A stretch of DNA of 12,762 nt from Bacteroidales bacterium. GTDB taxonomy: Bacteria; Bacteroidota; Bacteroidia; Bacteroidales; ML635J-15. Location: positions 1 through 12,762 of the forward strand of contig JAQVEY010000024.1 of NCBI GenBank assembly GCA_028697515.1, given 5' to 3'. Position 1 is the stretch's first letter. Every line of letters begins with the position of its first letter. The position numbers and the translations under genes were made by a program. Below, piece by piece: positions 1 through 6,280 of the stretch. The notes under the pieces are model-generated. The model saw only the letters and a program-made list of their open reading frames with translations, did no database searches and was not told where the DNA came from.

Positions 1-2
1 AG

Positions 3-731
3 GATGATATAGAATTTTGGGAAATAGAAGAACAACTTTTGATAAATGACTTATTGATAAATCTTACAGATACCATAAACAATAATATTGCTGAGGCAAA
101 AGAACTTTTGGAGTATGAAAACACATTTTCGTCTAAACAATTGTTATATCACACCTACATTCAAGAATCGGATTTAATTTCCGCATCGACTGTTTTTAAT
201 GAAATAGTTCACGAATATTTAGACAATGATTGGATTACATTACAAGAAGTTTTCGTATCTTTGGAAGAACAAGACAAAACACTTTACGATATGGATAGCA
301 TACAGTTGAATTTCATACAAGAACTTGCATATAAATGTCCACCCGACCGTGCAAGTTTTAGTGCACAGGCTGTATTACATTATTTGTTTGGTGAAGAAGT
401 GCCTGAATGTGAAATAATGACAACCCGTAGAACAACAAATCTTATAAAAGATGTTGTATTTGTAACACCCGAAGATGATGCATATATGGAGGATAATTTT
501 CCCGATCCTTTTACTTACAATACAACTATAAATTATTATCTACCCGAAGATATGCAAGGCAAGATTGTAGTTTATGATATGTTTGGGCGTATTGTAGGGC
601 AATACATTCTCGAAACTGGTGAAAAATCGCTGGAAATAAATTCAGAAAACTTAGTGCCTGGAGTATATACCTATAGTTTGGTTGTTAACGACAAGCAAAT
701 AGATGTTAAAAAAATGATAATTACACAGTAA
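3..731 (+). CDS. T9SS type A sorting-domain protein, 3' part only
   Basis: The frame is open from the first complete codon (base 3) to the TAA at 729-731, so the true start lies left of the window. A TTG at 39 is not needed as a start. About 242 residues are visible. The first ~145 look alpha-helical, soluble and acidic, and include the stretch AYKCPPDRASFSAQA. I recognise this as similar to the segment just before the sorting domain in large Bacteroidota surface proteins, but I cannot give it a function. The last ~85 residues are a T9SS type A sorting domain: NFPDPFTYNTTINYYLP, then a strand with YDMFGRIVG, then LVPGVYTYSLV and a lysine-rich end (KKMIITQ). Such domains direct proteins already exported by Sec through the outer membrane and are then normally cleaved off. 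The next gene starts 6 bases downstream, so the two are probably co-transcribed. The catalytic or binding part lies outside the window. Confidence 0.85.
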   Translation, partial: DDIEFWEIEEQLLINDLLINLTDTINNNIAEAKELLEYENTFSSKQLLYHTYIQESDLISASTVFNEIVHEYLDNDWITLQEVFVSLEEQDKTLYDMDSIQLNFIQELAYKCPPDRASFSAQAVLHYLFGEEVPECEIMTTRRTTNLIKDVVFVTPEDDAYMEDNFPDPFTYNTTINYYLPEDMQGKIVVYDMFGRIVGQYILETGEKSLEINSENLVPGVYTYSLVVNDKQIDVKKMIITQ

Positions 732-737
732 ATATTT

Positions 738-2351
738 ATGAAAATTAAAAAACTGATATTTATTATGATATTGCAGGCATTTCTAATACCTGCAATATCT
801 TTTTCTCAGGTCTGGGACGATAATTTTGTTGGAATTGATAGTCTTTATAATACTCTTGGAGCGGTTGTTCAAATTAAGGACTTCTATAATCAGGATGATT
901 CGATTTTATATATTGGAGGCGTTTTTTCTAATGTAAATAACCATGAAGCACATGGTATAATGAGTTGGAATATGGATACTGTAAAAACATATCAGATAGG
1001 AGTTGATTGGGGTGGGGTTTTGTCAATAAATTTATATTTTGACACTCTTCTTATTGGAGGTAATTTCCAAAGTGCCAGTGGCGAACCCAATACCGCTCGA
1101 TTAGCAATATGGAATGGAGAAGCTTGGCAGGGGACTAGCCTTGGACAACCGGATGGTTGGATTTACGATTTTACTCTATTCCATGATACATTATTTATAT
1201 GTGGAGATTATTCTCATATTGGTTCGCAAACATTTAATATGATAGCTGCATATAATGGCGAAGACTGGATAAATGTAGGTAGTTTCGGTATGTGGGCAAG
1301 TGCACTAGAGGTCTTTAACGGCGAGTTGTATGCAGGAGGATATTGGGGAATAAGGAAATATCTGGGAGGCACACAGTGGGAAACCTTTCCTGTAAAACCA
1401 AATGATTTTGTATTTGAGCTAAAAGCAGATACAATAAATACATTTCTGTATGTAGGAGGTCAATTTACATCAGTAGCTGGTCAACCCTCTGTTGGTTCTG
1501 CAATGTGGGATGGTTTTAATTGGCATCCACTAGGAAATTACTGCGGCGCAACTGTATGGCAACAAGCAATGGAGATATATAGAGGAGATTTATATACTGG
1601 TGGAGGGCTAATTGATAATGATGGTAATCTTGATATGTATATTACTAAATGGAATGGTGAGTCATGGGATAGTATTGGTGGGAACTTCAGTAGTTCTATT
1701 TATGCATTAGAAATCTTTAGAGATACTTTATACATCGGTGGCGCATTCAGAACATGGGATAGTGTTCCTAATGGAGGTGGCATTCGCTCCAAAGGCATGG
1801 TAAAACTCTACATGCCCGATAACGGCTGCGATTACCTAAAGCCACGAATAAACACTTATGCAGATACTTTTTACTTAAATGGTGGTGAGGTTGATGTAAA
1901 TTTGTACAATAATAATCCTTATGTTGATAGTTGGGAATGGGACTTTGATGATGGCGGGGTTTCGACAAGCTCAACCGCCGCCGTGGAGCATATATACACA
2001 GAAGTTGGAGAGTATAATGTTCAGGTAACAGTTACCGATGGCGAATGTGTAAAAACTGCAAACAAAAAAATTTACATAGAACTTGGAAATGAAGTGCCAC
2101 AATTTGAGAAAATTGATATGCAAATATTCCCCAATCCAACCAGTCATGATTTTATTGTAAAAACATCACTTCCAAATTATCAGAAAGTCGAAATTAAAAT
2201 TGCGGGGCTAAATGGACATTTGAAATCTGTTATTCCGGTTACGGGTGAAACAACAATAATTCCAACAAAAGGCTGGAGCCATGGGGTGTATGTTTGTAAT
2301 TTGTTTGTGGAGGGGAAATTGGTGAAGGTGGAGAAAATCGTATTTGAATAA
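738..2351 (+). CDS. Secreted seven-repeat beta-propeller/PKD protein with T9SS type A domain
   Basis: This is a complete gene of 537 residues. Residues 1-23 form a signal peptide (KKLIF, a hydrophobic core, then SFS-Q). Residues ~30-360 hold seven copies of a motif like L-Y-x-G-G-x-F, starting at residues 57, 104, 152, 197, 237, 285 and 331. They are spaced 40-48 residues apart, mostly followed by W-(N/D)-G-x-x-W, which fits a seven-bladed propeller of the kelch/Rax2-like kind. Residues ~372-447 are a PKD domain (WEWDFDDGG, then VGEYNVQVTVTDG). Residues ~461-537 are a type A sorting domain (MQIFPNPTSHDF ... GWSHGVYVCNLFVEGK). The product is expected outside the cell or on its surface. No catalytic residues are evident, so a binding or adhesive role is inferred only. 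The 6-base gap to the upstream gene suggests an operon. The final 16 codons are unusually rich in G-ending codons for this AT-rich region and recur 187 bases downstream. Confidence 0.85.
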   Translation: MKIKKLIFIMILQAFLIPAISFSQVWDDNFVGIDSLYNTLGAVVQIKDFYNQDDSILYIGGVFSNVNNHEAHGIMSWNMDTVKTYQIGVDWGGVLSINLYFDTLLIGGNFQSASGEPNTARLAIWNGEAWQGTSLGQPDGWIYDFTLFHDTLFICGDYSHIGSQTFNMIAAYNGEDWINVGSFGMWASALEVFNGELYAGGYWGIRKYLGGTQWETFPVKPNDFVFELKADTINTFLYVGGQFTSVAGQPSVGSAMWDGFNWHPLGNYCGATVWQQAMEIYRGDLYTGGGLIDNDGNLDMYITKWNGESWDSIGGNFSSSIYALEIFRDTLYIGGAFRTWDSVPNGGGIRSKGMVKLYMPDNGCDYLKPRINTYADTFYLNGGEVDVNLYNNNPYVDSWEWDFDDGGVSTSSTAAVEHIYTEVGEYNVQVTVTDGECVKTANKKIYIELGNEVPQFEKIDMQIFPNPTSHDFIVKTSLPNYQKVEIKIAGLNGHLKSVIPVTGETTIIPTKGWSHGVYVCNLFVEGKLVKVEKIVFE

Positions 2352-2358
2352 TTTGTCC

Positions 2359-2392
2359 CGAATCAGCCCATTGGCTGATTCGAGGATCCTCG
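2359..2392. repeat. 10-bp hairpin followed by a 12-bp palindrome
   Basis: Seven bases after the propeller gene's stop, cgaatcagcc (2359-2368) and ggctgattcg (2373-2382) form a perfect 10-bp stem with the 4-base loop catt. It is joined directly to the perfect palindrome cgaggatcctcg (2381-2392). The stem could help end transcription of the upstream gene, but no T-run follows it on the plus strand. It is therefore recorded as an inverted repeat, not as a canonical intrinsic terminator. It may be the left edge of the repeat element that follows. Confidence 0.7.
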
Positions 2393-2489
2393 ATAAAAAA
2401 AGAAATTGTATAGTGTGTTTTTTATCGAGTCTTATAAAATAGAAATCGAATTGTTTCTGAAAGAGTAATACAATTTCTATTTTATCGGG
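2389..2489. repeat. Nested inverted repeats with competing pairings
   Basis: Three sets of arms lie here. ctcgataaaaaa (2389-2400) pairs with ttttttatcgag (2418-2429), 12 bp. ataaaatagaaat (2434-2446) pairs with atttctattttat (2473-2485), 13 bp. The left arm of the first and the right arm of the second can instead pair with each other: 2391-2411 with 2468-2487, about 20 bp with one extra A. The motif ataaaa..agaaat thus occurs twice directly and once inverted. The two local stems and the long stem exclude each other. It lies exactly between the two copies of a 48-base coding tail. It could be a small MITE- or REP-like element or a structured RNA. No coding potential is seen. Confidence 0.65.
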
Positions 2490-2490
2490 A

Positions 2491-2538
2491 TTTGTGGAGG
2501 GGAGGTTGGTGAAGGCGGAAAAATTGGTTTTTGAGTAG
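2491..2538 (+). pseudogene. Orphan copy of a T9SS sorting-domain tail
   Basis: These 48 bases read FVEGRLVKAEKLVFE and a TAG stop. They match the last 16 codons of the propeller gene (FVEGKLVKVEKIVFE, TAA; 2304-2351) at 39 of 48 bases. Most differences are synonymous or conservative (K/R, V/A, I/L, GAG/GAA, TAA/TAG), as if the copy had evolved as coding sequence. No start codon or sorting-domain body lies upstream in frame, so it is not a gene now. It could be the remnant of a tandem paralogue whose body was deleted, or a diverged duplication made when the 139 bases in between were inserted. Confidence 0.7.
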
Positions 2539-2545
2539 GGTGTTG

Positions 2546-2609
2546 TTGCTGCAAAACCACGAGATGCAACGCCGCAGGCCTCACGTAAGTAATCTCGCGG
2601 TAGCAGCGA
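2546..2609. repeat. GC-rich stem-loop element
   Basis: ttgctgc (2546-2552) pairs with gcagcga (2603-2609), with one G-T wobble. After a 4-by-2 internal loop, ccacgagat (2557-2565) pairs with atctcgcgg (2592-2600), with one mismatch. The 26-base loop is rich in G and C (gccgcaggcc) and can form a further small stem. Its base composition differs sharply from the AT-rich surroundings. The form suggests a REP-like or MITE-like intergenic repeat, or the imprint of a structured RNA. No protein is encoded. Confidence 0.55.
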
Positions 2610-2613
2610 GTCC

Positions 2614-2677
2614 GGAGTTCGGAGTTCGTTTGTTCGTTTGTTCAAAATTTTGAAGGACGAACAATCGAAGTACGAAC
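2614..2677. repeat. Short tandem repeats forming an imperfect hairpin
   Basis: ggagttc occurs twice in tandem (2614-2627), and gttcgttt about two and a half times in tandem (2624-2643). An inverted partner follows at 2658-2677 (cgaacaatcgaagtacgaac), arranged around the central palindrome caaaattttg (2643-2652). A smaller stem, tccgcc/ggtgga, follows at 2685-2700. It resembles the low-complexity intergenic repeats common between Bacteroidota genes. The function is unknown. Confidence 0.5.
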
Positions 2678-2743
2678 ATTGGAATCCGCCAAATGGTGGA
2701 AAGTAAGAACAAAAGAAGAAAGTTTTTGTTAGCAGTGCTGCAA

Positions 2744-2763
2744 CCTTAGCCTCAGCCTTAGCC
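2744..2763. repeat. CCTNAG hexamer tandem repeat
   Basis: Three tandem hexamers, ccttag-cctcag-ccttag, are followed by a fourth partial unit and a run of seven T. The units have one variable base. It is too short and too uniform for a CRISPR array, and no spacers are present. On the plus strand the T-run follows no clear stem, so it is not called as a terminator. Confidence 0.6.
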
Positions 2764-2790
2764 TTTTTTTAGCATGAACAGTGAATTAAC

Positions 2791-2815
2791 CTTAAACTTA
2801 TTGTTAAGTTTTAAG
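2791..2815. terminator. Possible hairpin between convergent genes
   Basis: cttaaactta (2791-2800) and taagttttaag (2805-2815) form a stem with one bulged T and the loop ttgt, directly beyond the stop codon of the minus-strand thioesterase gene (2816-2818). Its position between converging genes suits a bidirectional terminator. The stem is all A/T apart from its ends and lacks a flanking U-tract on either strand, so the call is weak. Confidence 0.3.
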
Positions 2816-3289
2816 TTAGAAGAAATCTTCTTTATCAGGGAAATTAAATCTTTCTTTTGATACTGCTTCTGAGAAAACAAAGAACTTTCCGGAGGCTTCT
2901 GTACAGACTTGATTATTATTATCAATAATTTTTAAACTGATTTCTGCGATATTTCTTTTGAATGATATTTCAGTTGCTTCAATTTTTATTTTTCCTAATA
3001 CAGAGCTTAATGGCTTTAAATATTTTAAATATAATTCCGAAGTTACCGCAGAACGTCCATATTTTGTGAATATGTACCATTCCCCAGTTTCGTCCGCTAG
3101 ACATGACTGAATGCCACCATGTACAACGGATTTCCAACCGTCATAATTTTTACTGGGAGTCCATTCTGCCCAAAATTTATTATCTTCAGTATAGAATTCC
3201 ATTTTTAAACCTATCGGATTGTCAGGAGAGCAACCAAAACAATTGAAATCTTTATCCTGATTTACAAAAGCGTTATTAAATTTTTTCAT
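2816..3289 (-). CDS. PaaI/4HBT-family hotdog-fold thioesterase
   Basis: The product is a small cytoplasmic hotdog-fold protein of 157 residues, a normal length for a single-domain acyl-CoA thioesterase of the PaaI/4HBT type. Residues 17-30 read CFGCSPDNPIGLKM, the Cys-x-x-Cys and NPxGL opening typical of this subgroup. Residues 56-67 read VHGGIQSCLADE, the HGG motif at the start of the long hotdog helix, with D66/E67 where the family places its acidic catalytic residue. The substrate cannot be read from sequence. I chose the ATG at 3289 (MKKFNNAF). A TTG five codons upstream (3304) keeps the frame open but abuts the T-run of the upstream terminator. The gene lies 56 bases downstream of the protease gene on the same strand, with that terminator between them, so transcription would need read-through or a promoter I cannot identify. 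Confidence 0.85.
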   Translation of the reverse strand: MKKFNNAFVNQDKDFNCFGCSPDNPIGLKMEFYTEDNKFWAEWTPSKNYDGWKSVVHGGIQSCLADETGEWYIFTKYGRSAVTSELYLKYLKPLSSVLGKIKIEATEISFKRNIAEISLKIIDNNNQVCTEASGKFFVFSEAVSKERFNFPDKEDFF

Positions 3290-3304
3290 AATATCATAAA
3301 ACAA

Positions 3305-3329
3305 AAAAAGGCGAGAAAGTCGCCTTTTT
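3305..3329 (-). terminator. Intrinsic terminator after the lysyl-endopeptidase-like gene
   Basis: aaaaaggcga (3305-3314) and tcgccttttt (3320-3329) form a perfect stem with the loop gaaag. The five G-C/A-T pairs next to the loop are flanked by A and T runs, giving a classic terminator on either strand. On the minus strand it lies 16 bases past the protease stop codon and its T-run ends about 15 bases before the thioesterase ATG. Confidence 0.8.
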
Positions 3330-3345
3330 GGTTTGTTATAAATTA

Positions 3346-6117
3346 TTATCTGATTGTTATTTTACTTACAATTTTTTGTTCAGACAATTGAATTTCGATA
3401 AAATACATGCCCGAACTCAAAGAGCTTAAATCAATGGTATTTCTATCAGAATTAAGTTTAATTAGTTTGACTTCTTTACCAAGAACATTATTTATTCTTA
3501 CTGTAGCTTTTGTTTCAGGAATGTCAATGTTTAACATACCATCAGTTGGATTAGGATAAATGCTAATTTTGGAACTCAAATTATCATCAACAGCAGAGCA
3601 GTCGGTTACAGTAATATAACTGTTACGTGTAACACTATTATTACCACCTGCATTTGTTGCTTTTAGAGTAATGCTATATGTCCCTGGAGTATTGTAAACT
3701 ATTGTTGGATTTTGTTGAGTGCTGCTCGAAGGAGTTCCTCCCGGGCAAGTCCATAACCATGAAGTAGGATTATTATTTGAAGCATCTGTTAAATTAACCG
3801 TTAAACTTGCACAACCTGAGGTTGGAGCTCCTGTAAAATTAGCTACTGGAGCTATAACTCCTTGTTCAGTGAAAACAACAATATCATCAATCATAAACAC
3901 AAAAGCATCATTTGATACACATTGAATTGCTAAATAAACATCTTGATTGTTGTATGAAGATAAATCATAAGTGTATTGTGTCCATGTAGTTGGAGCTTCT
4001 AAATATGTTCCTGAGGATATTTTAGTAAAACTTCCAATACTATTATTTGTGTTAGAGATATATACATTAAATCTTTCTTTACCCCATTCGTCAGTAAGAG
4101 TTTTTGCCCAAAACGAAAATGATGAATTTGACAAAAGACTGATTTGAGGTGTAATAAACCAATCGTTGTTTGCTGGAGTTGTAGCCGAAAAACAAGCTCC
4201 GTATTTTGTGCCACCATGAGCAGCCCATGTGGTCCCTGCTGCGGGAGTAGTTGTTGATGGGTTAAATGCAATAAATGATCCAGTGTATCCTTCGTTGTTA
4301 AAATCATAATCAGCAGAAGCATAAGAAGCACTTCCATCTCCGTCATAAGTAGTGCAAGGACTAAATTGGTCAACAGCGAAATCGGTGCATGCTTCAAAAT
4401 CGTAAGTGAAACCACTTCCGGGATCTGTTACTGTAATATATGCATTTTTTGTAACACTTGCGTTTTCTGTACTTGTATATACTGTTAGAGAAACATTATA
4501 TGTTCCAGCAGTATTATAAGTAATTGTAGGAGATGCGGCTGTAGAAGTAGATGGAGTTCCACCCTGGAATGTCCAAGATCTGCTTGTTATGGTCCCTCCA
4601 CTTGATAAATCGGTAAAAGTAACAGAGTTGCCAACAGTAACACTTGTCGGAGAACCACTAAAATCTGCAACTAAACCTACATTGTTTGGGTCGAGGTAAT
4701 CACATGATGTAGATGTATTGTCTGGATCCAACCAAGGCTGTAATCTGTCAGCATTTGTCGAACCATTTGAAATCCAGTGATATGAAAACTTTCCGTATAA
4801 GTCAGGATAATTAGTATTGTCACATGTAGATGAGCCTCCCGATAAAGTTCCAATTATTAGTCCATTATTGTCAAAAATTGGTGAACCTGACGAACCACCT
4901 TCGGTTACGCCATGTCCATTATCTGTTTCAGCCCAATAAACTCTCCAGTGTGCATTAGTGGCTCCAGTTTCATCTTGACCATTATAGGTTGATGAAGATA
5001 GAGCACTTGTATAAGTCGAGATTTTTTTAATATCTCCTGATGGGTGGTGAATACTTACACCACTAGAGCTTGCTGATAGATTATTACGCCATCCATTATA
5101 AACAGCTCCTATGCTTTTTAAATTAGTTGAAGTCGTATTTAATTGAAGGAGTAGAAAATCAGATCCACCATCTAGTGGTGCTCTTGCTTTTTTTGTACAA
5201 CCTGTTACATTATTTCCTGTTGGTTGTGTGATTGCCGTACATCCAGGGCTTTCATAGTTAAATCTAAATATCCACTGTCCAAAATCACTGGTACTTACTT
5301 CTCCTCCGCAGTGGTCAGCAGTCAAGAAGTATGGAGTTTGGTCATTGTTTGTGTTATTAACCAATGAACCAGTACAATAACCGGCAGACCAACCATCAAC
5401 TACGTAAATTCTGGCAACTCCTTTTTGCTGAGTTCTCCAGTTGTTTCCCTCACTACAGTTAACATTTACTTGACAATCATCTGAAGCTCCATAGCCTGTT
5501 GATTTTAAATTTCGATAATCATACAAATCTTCTCCACGGTAAATGTAGGAGTATTTACTTATTTCGAGATTCGGTAAAACAATTTCTATATCATTATTAA
5601 GAGATTTGGATTTTGGAGCAGTGTATTCAATAATTATTTCATTTCCGTATAAAATTCCAATCGCATAACTGCCACCATCTTCATTGTCTAAATTAGTATA
5701 TGGTCCAAGTATAACACTTCTGTCAAAATTATATATAAATAATTGAGAACCAGCTGGTAATGAAAATTCATCAAAATGAATAGCACATGATTTTGCTCCA
5801 TCGCTTGATATTTTTAATCTCCAAATATCTTTGCCATCTGATGTTTTGTCCCATGTCCCGCTATTTGAAATATTCAATTCCACTGGGATTAATCGAGCAA
5901 TTTTATACATCGTCCCATTCTTTTCATCTTGAGTATCTTCAGCAATAATTAACTCCATTGACGGTGGATTAACATAAATATGATCGATGTGGTCTTCGGC
6001 TAGTTTATCATTAAAACTATCAGGTAAAATGCCGGTATTTATCTGTCCATAAAGTATTCCTATAGAAGAGTTTATAAATAGACTAACAATTAACAATTTT
6101 TTGTAAAATTTTCCCAT
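3346..6117 (-). CDS. T9SS-exported lysyl-endopeptidase-like serine protease (S1 fold)
   Basis: The gene encodes 923 residues. A signal peptide covers ~1-24 (ending LYG-Q), then a propeptide to ~209. The catalytic domain runs from ~210 to 475. H269 (LTADHC), D320 (GGSDFLLLQL) and S410 (GGSSGSP) form the triad, in the order and spacing of Achromobacter protease I (lysyl endopeptidase). Six cysteines (215, 221, 248, 270, 293, 432) fall where that enzyme has its three disulfides, as I recall them. D439 (PDLYG) may be its Lys-selecting Asp. Two PKD domains (~482-565 and ~756-840, each with W-T/C-x-GGTPS) flank a choice-of-anchor-J/cleaved-adhesin domain (~571-750). A type A sorting domain (ISIYPNPTDGMLNI) ends the protein at 850-923. 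It is expected to act outside the cell on proteins, cutting after Lys or perhaps Arg. It is transcribed divergently from mnmD. Confidence 0.9.
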   Translation of the reverse strand: MGKFYKKLLIVSLFINSSIGILYGQINTGILPDSFNDKLAEDHIDHIYVNPPSMELIIAEDTQDEKNGTMYKIARLIPVELNISNSGTWDKTSDGKDIWRLKISSDGAKSCAIHFDEFSLPAGSQLFIYNFDRSVILGPYTNLDNEDGGSYAIGILYGNEIIIEYTAPKSKSLNNDIEIVLPNLEISKYSYIYRGEDLYDYRNLKSTGYGASDDCQVNVNCSEGNNWRTQQKGVARIYVVDGWSAGYCTGSLVNNTNNDQTPYFLTADHCGGEVSTSDFGQWIFRFNYESPGCTAITQPTGNNVTGCTKKARAPLDGGSDFLLLQLNTTSTNLKSIGAVYNGWRNNLSASSSGVSIHHPSGDIKKISTYTSALSSSTYNGQDETGATNAHWRVYWAETDNGHGVTEGGSSGSPIFDNNGLIIGTLSGGSSTCDNTNYPDLYGKFSYHWISNGSTNADRLQPWLDPDNTSTSCDYLDPNNVGLVADFSGSPTSVTVGNSVTFTDLSSGGTITSRSWTFQGGTPSTSTAASPTITYNTAGTYNVSLTVYTSTENASVTKNAYITVTDPGSGFTYDFEACTDFAVDQFSPCTTYDGDGSASYASADYDFNNEGYTGSFIAFNPSTTTPAAGTTWAAHGGTKYGACFSATTPANNDWFITPQISLLSNSSFSFWAKTLTDEWGKERFNVYISNTNNSIGSFTKISSGTYLEAPTTWTQYTYDLSSYNNQDVYLAIQCVSNDAFVFMIDDIVVFTEQGVIAPVANFTGAPTSGCASLTVNLTDASNNNPTSWLWTCPGGTPSSSTQQNPTIVYNTPGTYSITLKATNAGGNNSVTRNSYITVTDCSAVDDNLSSKISIYPNPTDGMLNIDIPETKATVRINNVLGKEVKLIKLNSDRNTIDLSSLSSGMYFIEIQLSEQKIVSKITIR

Positions 6118-6135
6118 ATACTATGTTATTTTTAT

Positions 6136-6166
6136 TAATACTAATTCTATTATCTTACTGGACAAA
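6136..6166 (-). promoter_or_regulatory. Candidate promoter for the protease gene
   Basis: On the minus strand, TTTG (6166-6163) is followed after 19 bases by TAGTATTA (6143-6136), matching 6 of 8 bases of the Bacteroidota -7 motif TAnnTTTG. The spacing fits the -33/-7 arrangement of the phylum and leaves a leader of roughly 10-15 bases before the ATG at 6117. In such AT-rich DNA chance matches are common. Confidence 0.35.
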
Positions 6167-6253
6167 ATTAGTAAAAATATGGTTGCATAGAGAATAATTA
6201 AGTTTAAAATATATTTAAAGCAAGATGACTAGGGTATAGTCTAAATAAATGAA

Positions 6254-6261
6254 TATATTTG
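6254..6261 (+). promoter_or_regulatory. Candidate -7 promoter element for mnmD
   Basis: tatatttg matches the Bacteroidota -7 motif TAnnTTTG fully and ends 19 bases before the ATG of mnmD. I see no clear TTTG -33 element at the right distance, so only the -7 box is supported. Confidence 0.4.
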
Positions 6262-6280
6262 TGCATATACATATTTTTTT

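Noticed and set aside
2208..2645. A 145-codon minus-strand reading frame
   Set aside because: It overlaps the 3' end of the propeller gene and runs through the repeat mosaic. The peptide shows no domain and its sequence simply reflects the inverted repeats and GC-rich element.
2744..2763. CRISPR-like or telomere-like repeat
   Set aside because: The units are six bases long, directly adjacent and few. There are no spacers and no cas genes.
2352..2815. A complete insertion sequence or toxin-antitoxin pair in the long intergenic gap
   Set aside because: Neither strand holds a plausible gene, transposase motif or flanking exact target duplication. Only repeats and a gene-tail remnant are visible.
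3290..3304. TTG start for the thioesterase, adding five residues
   Set aside because: It lies at the edge of the terminator T-run, and the ATG at 3289 gives the N-terminus usual for the family.
3999..4415. A 138-codon minus-strand frame inside the lysyl-endopeptidase-like gene
   Set aside because: It is an out-of-frame reading of the choice-of-anchor-J region, with low-complexity Leu-rich content and no domain.
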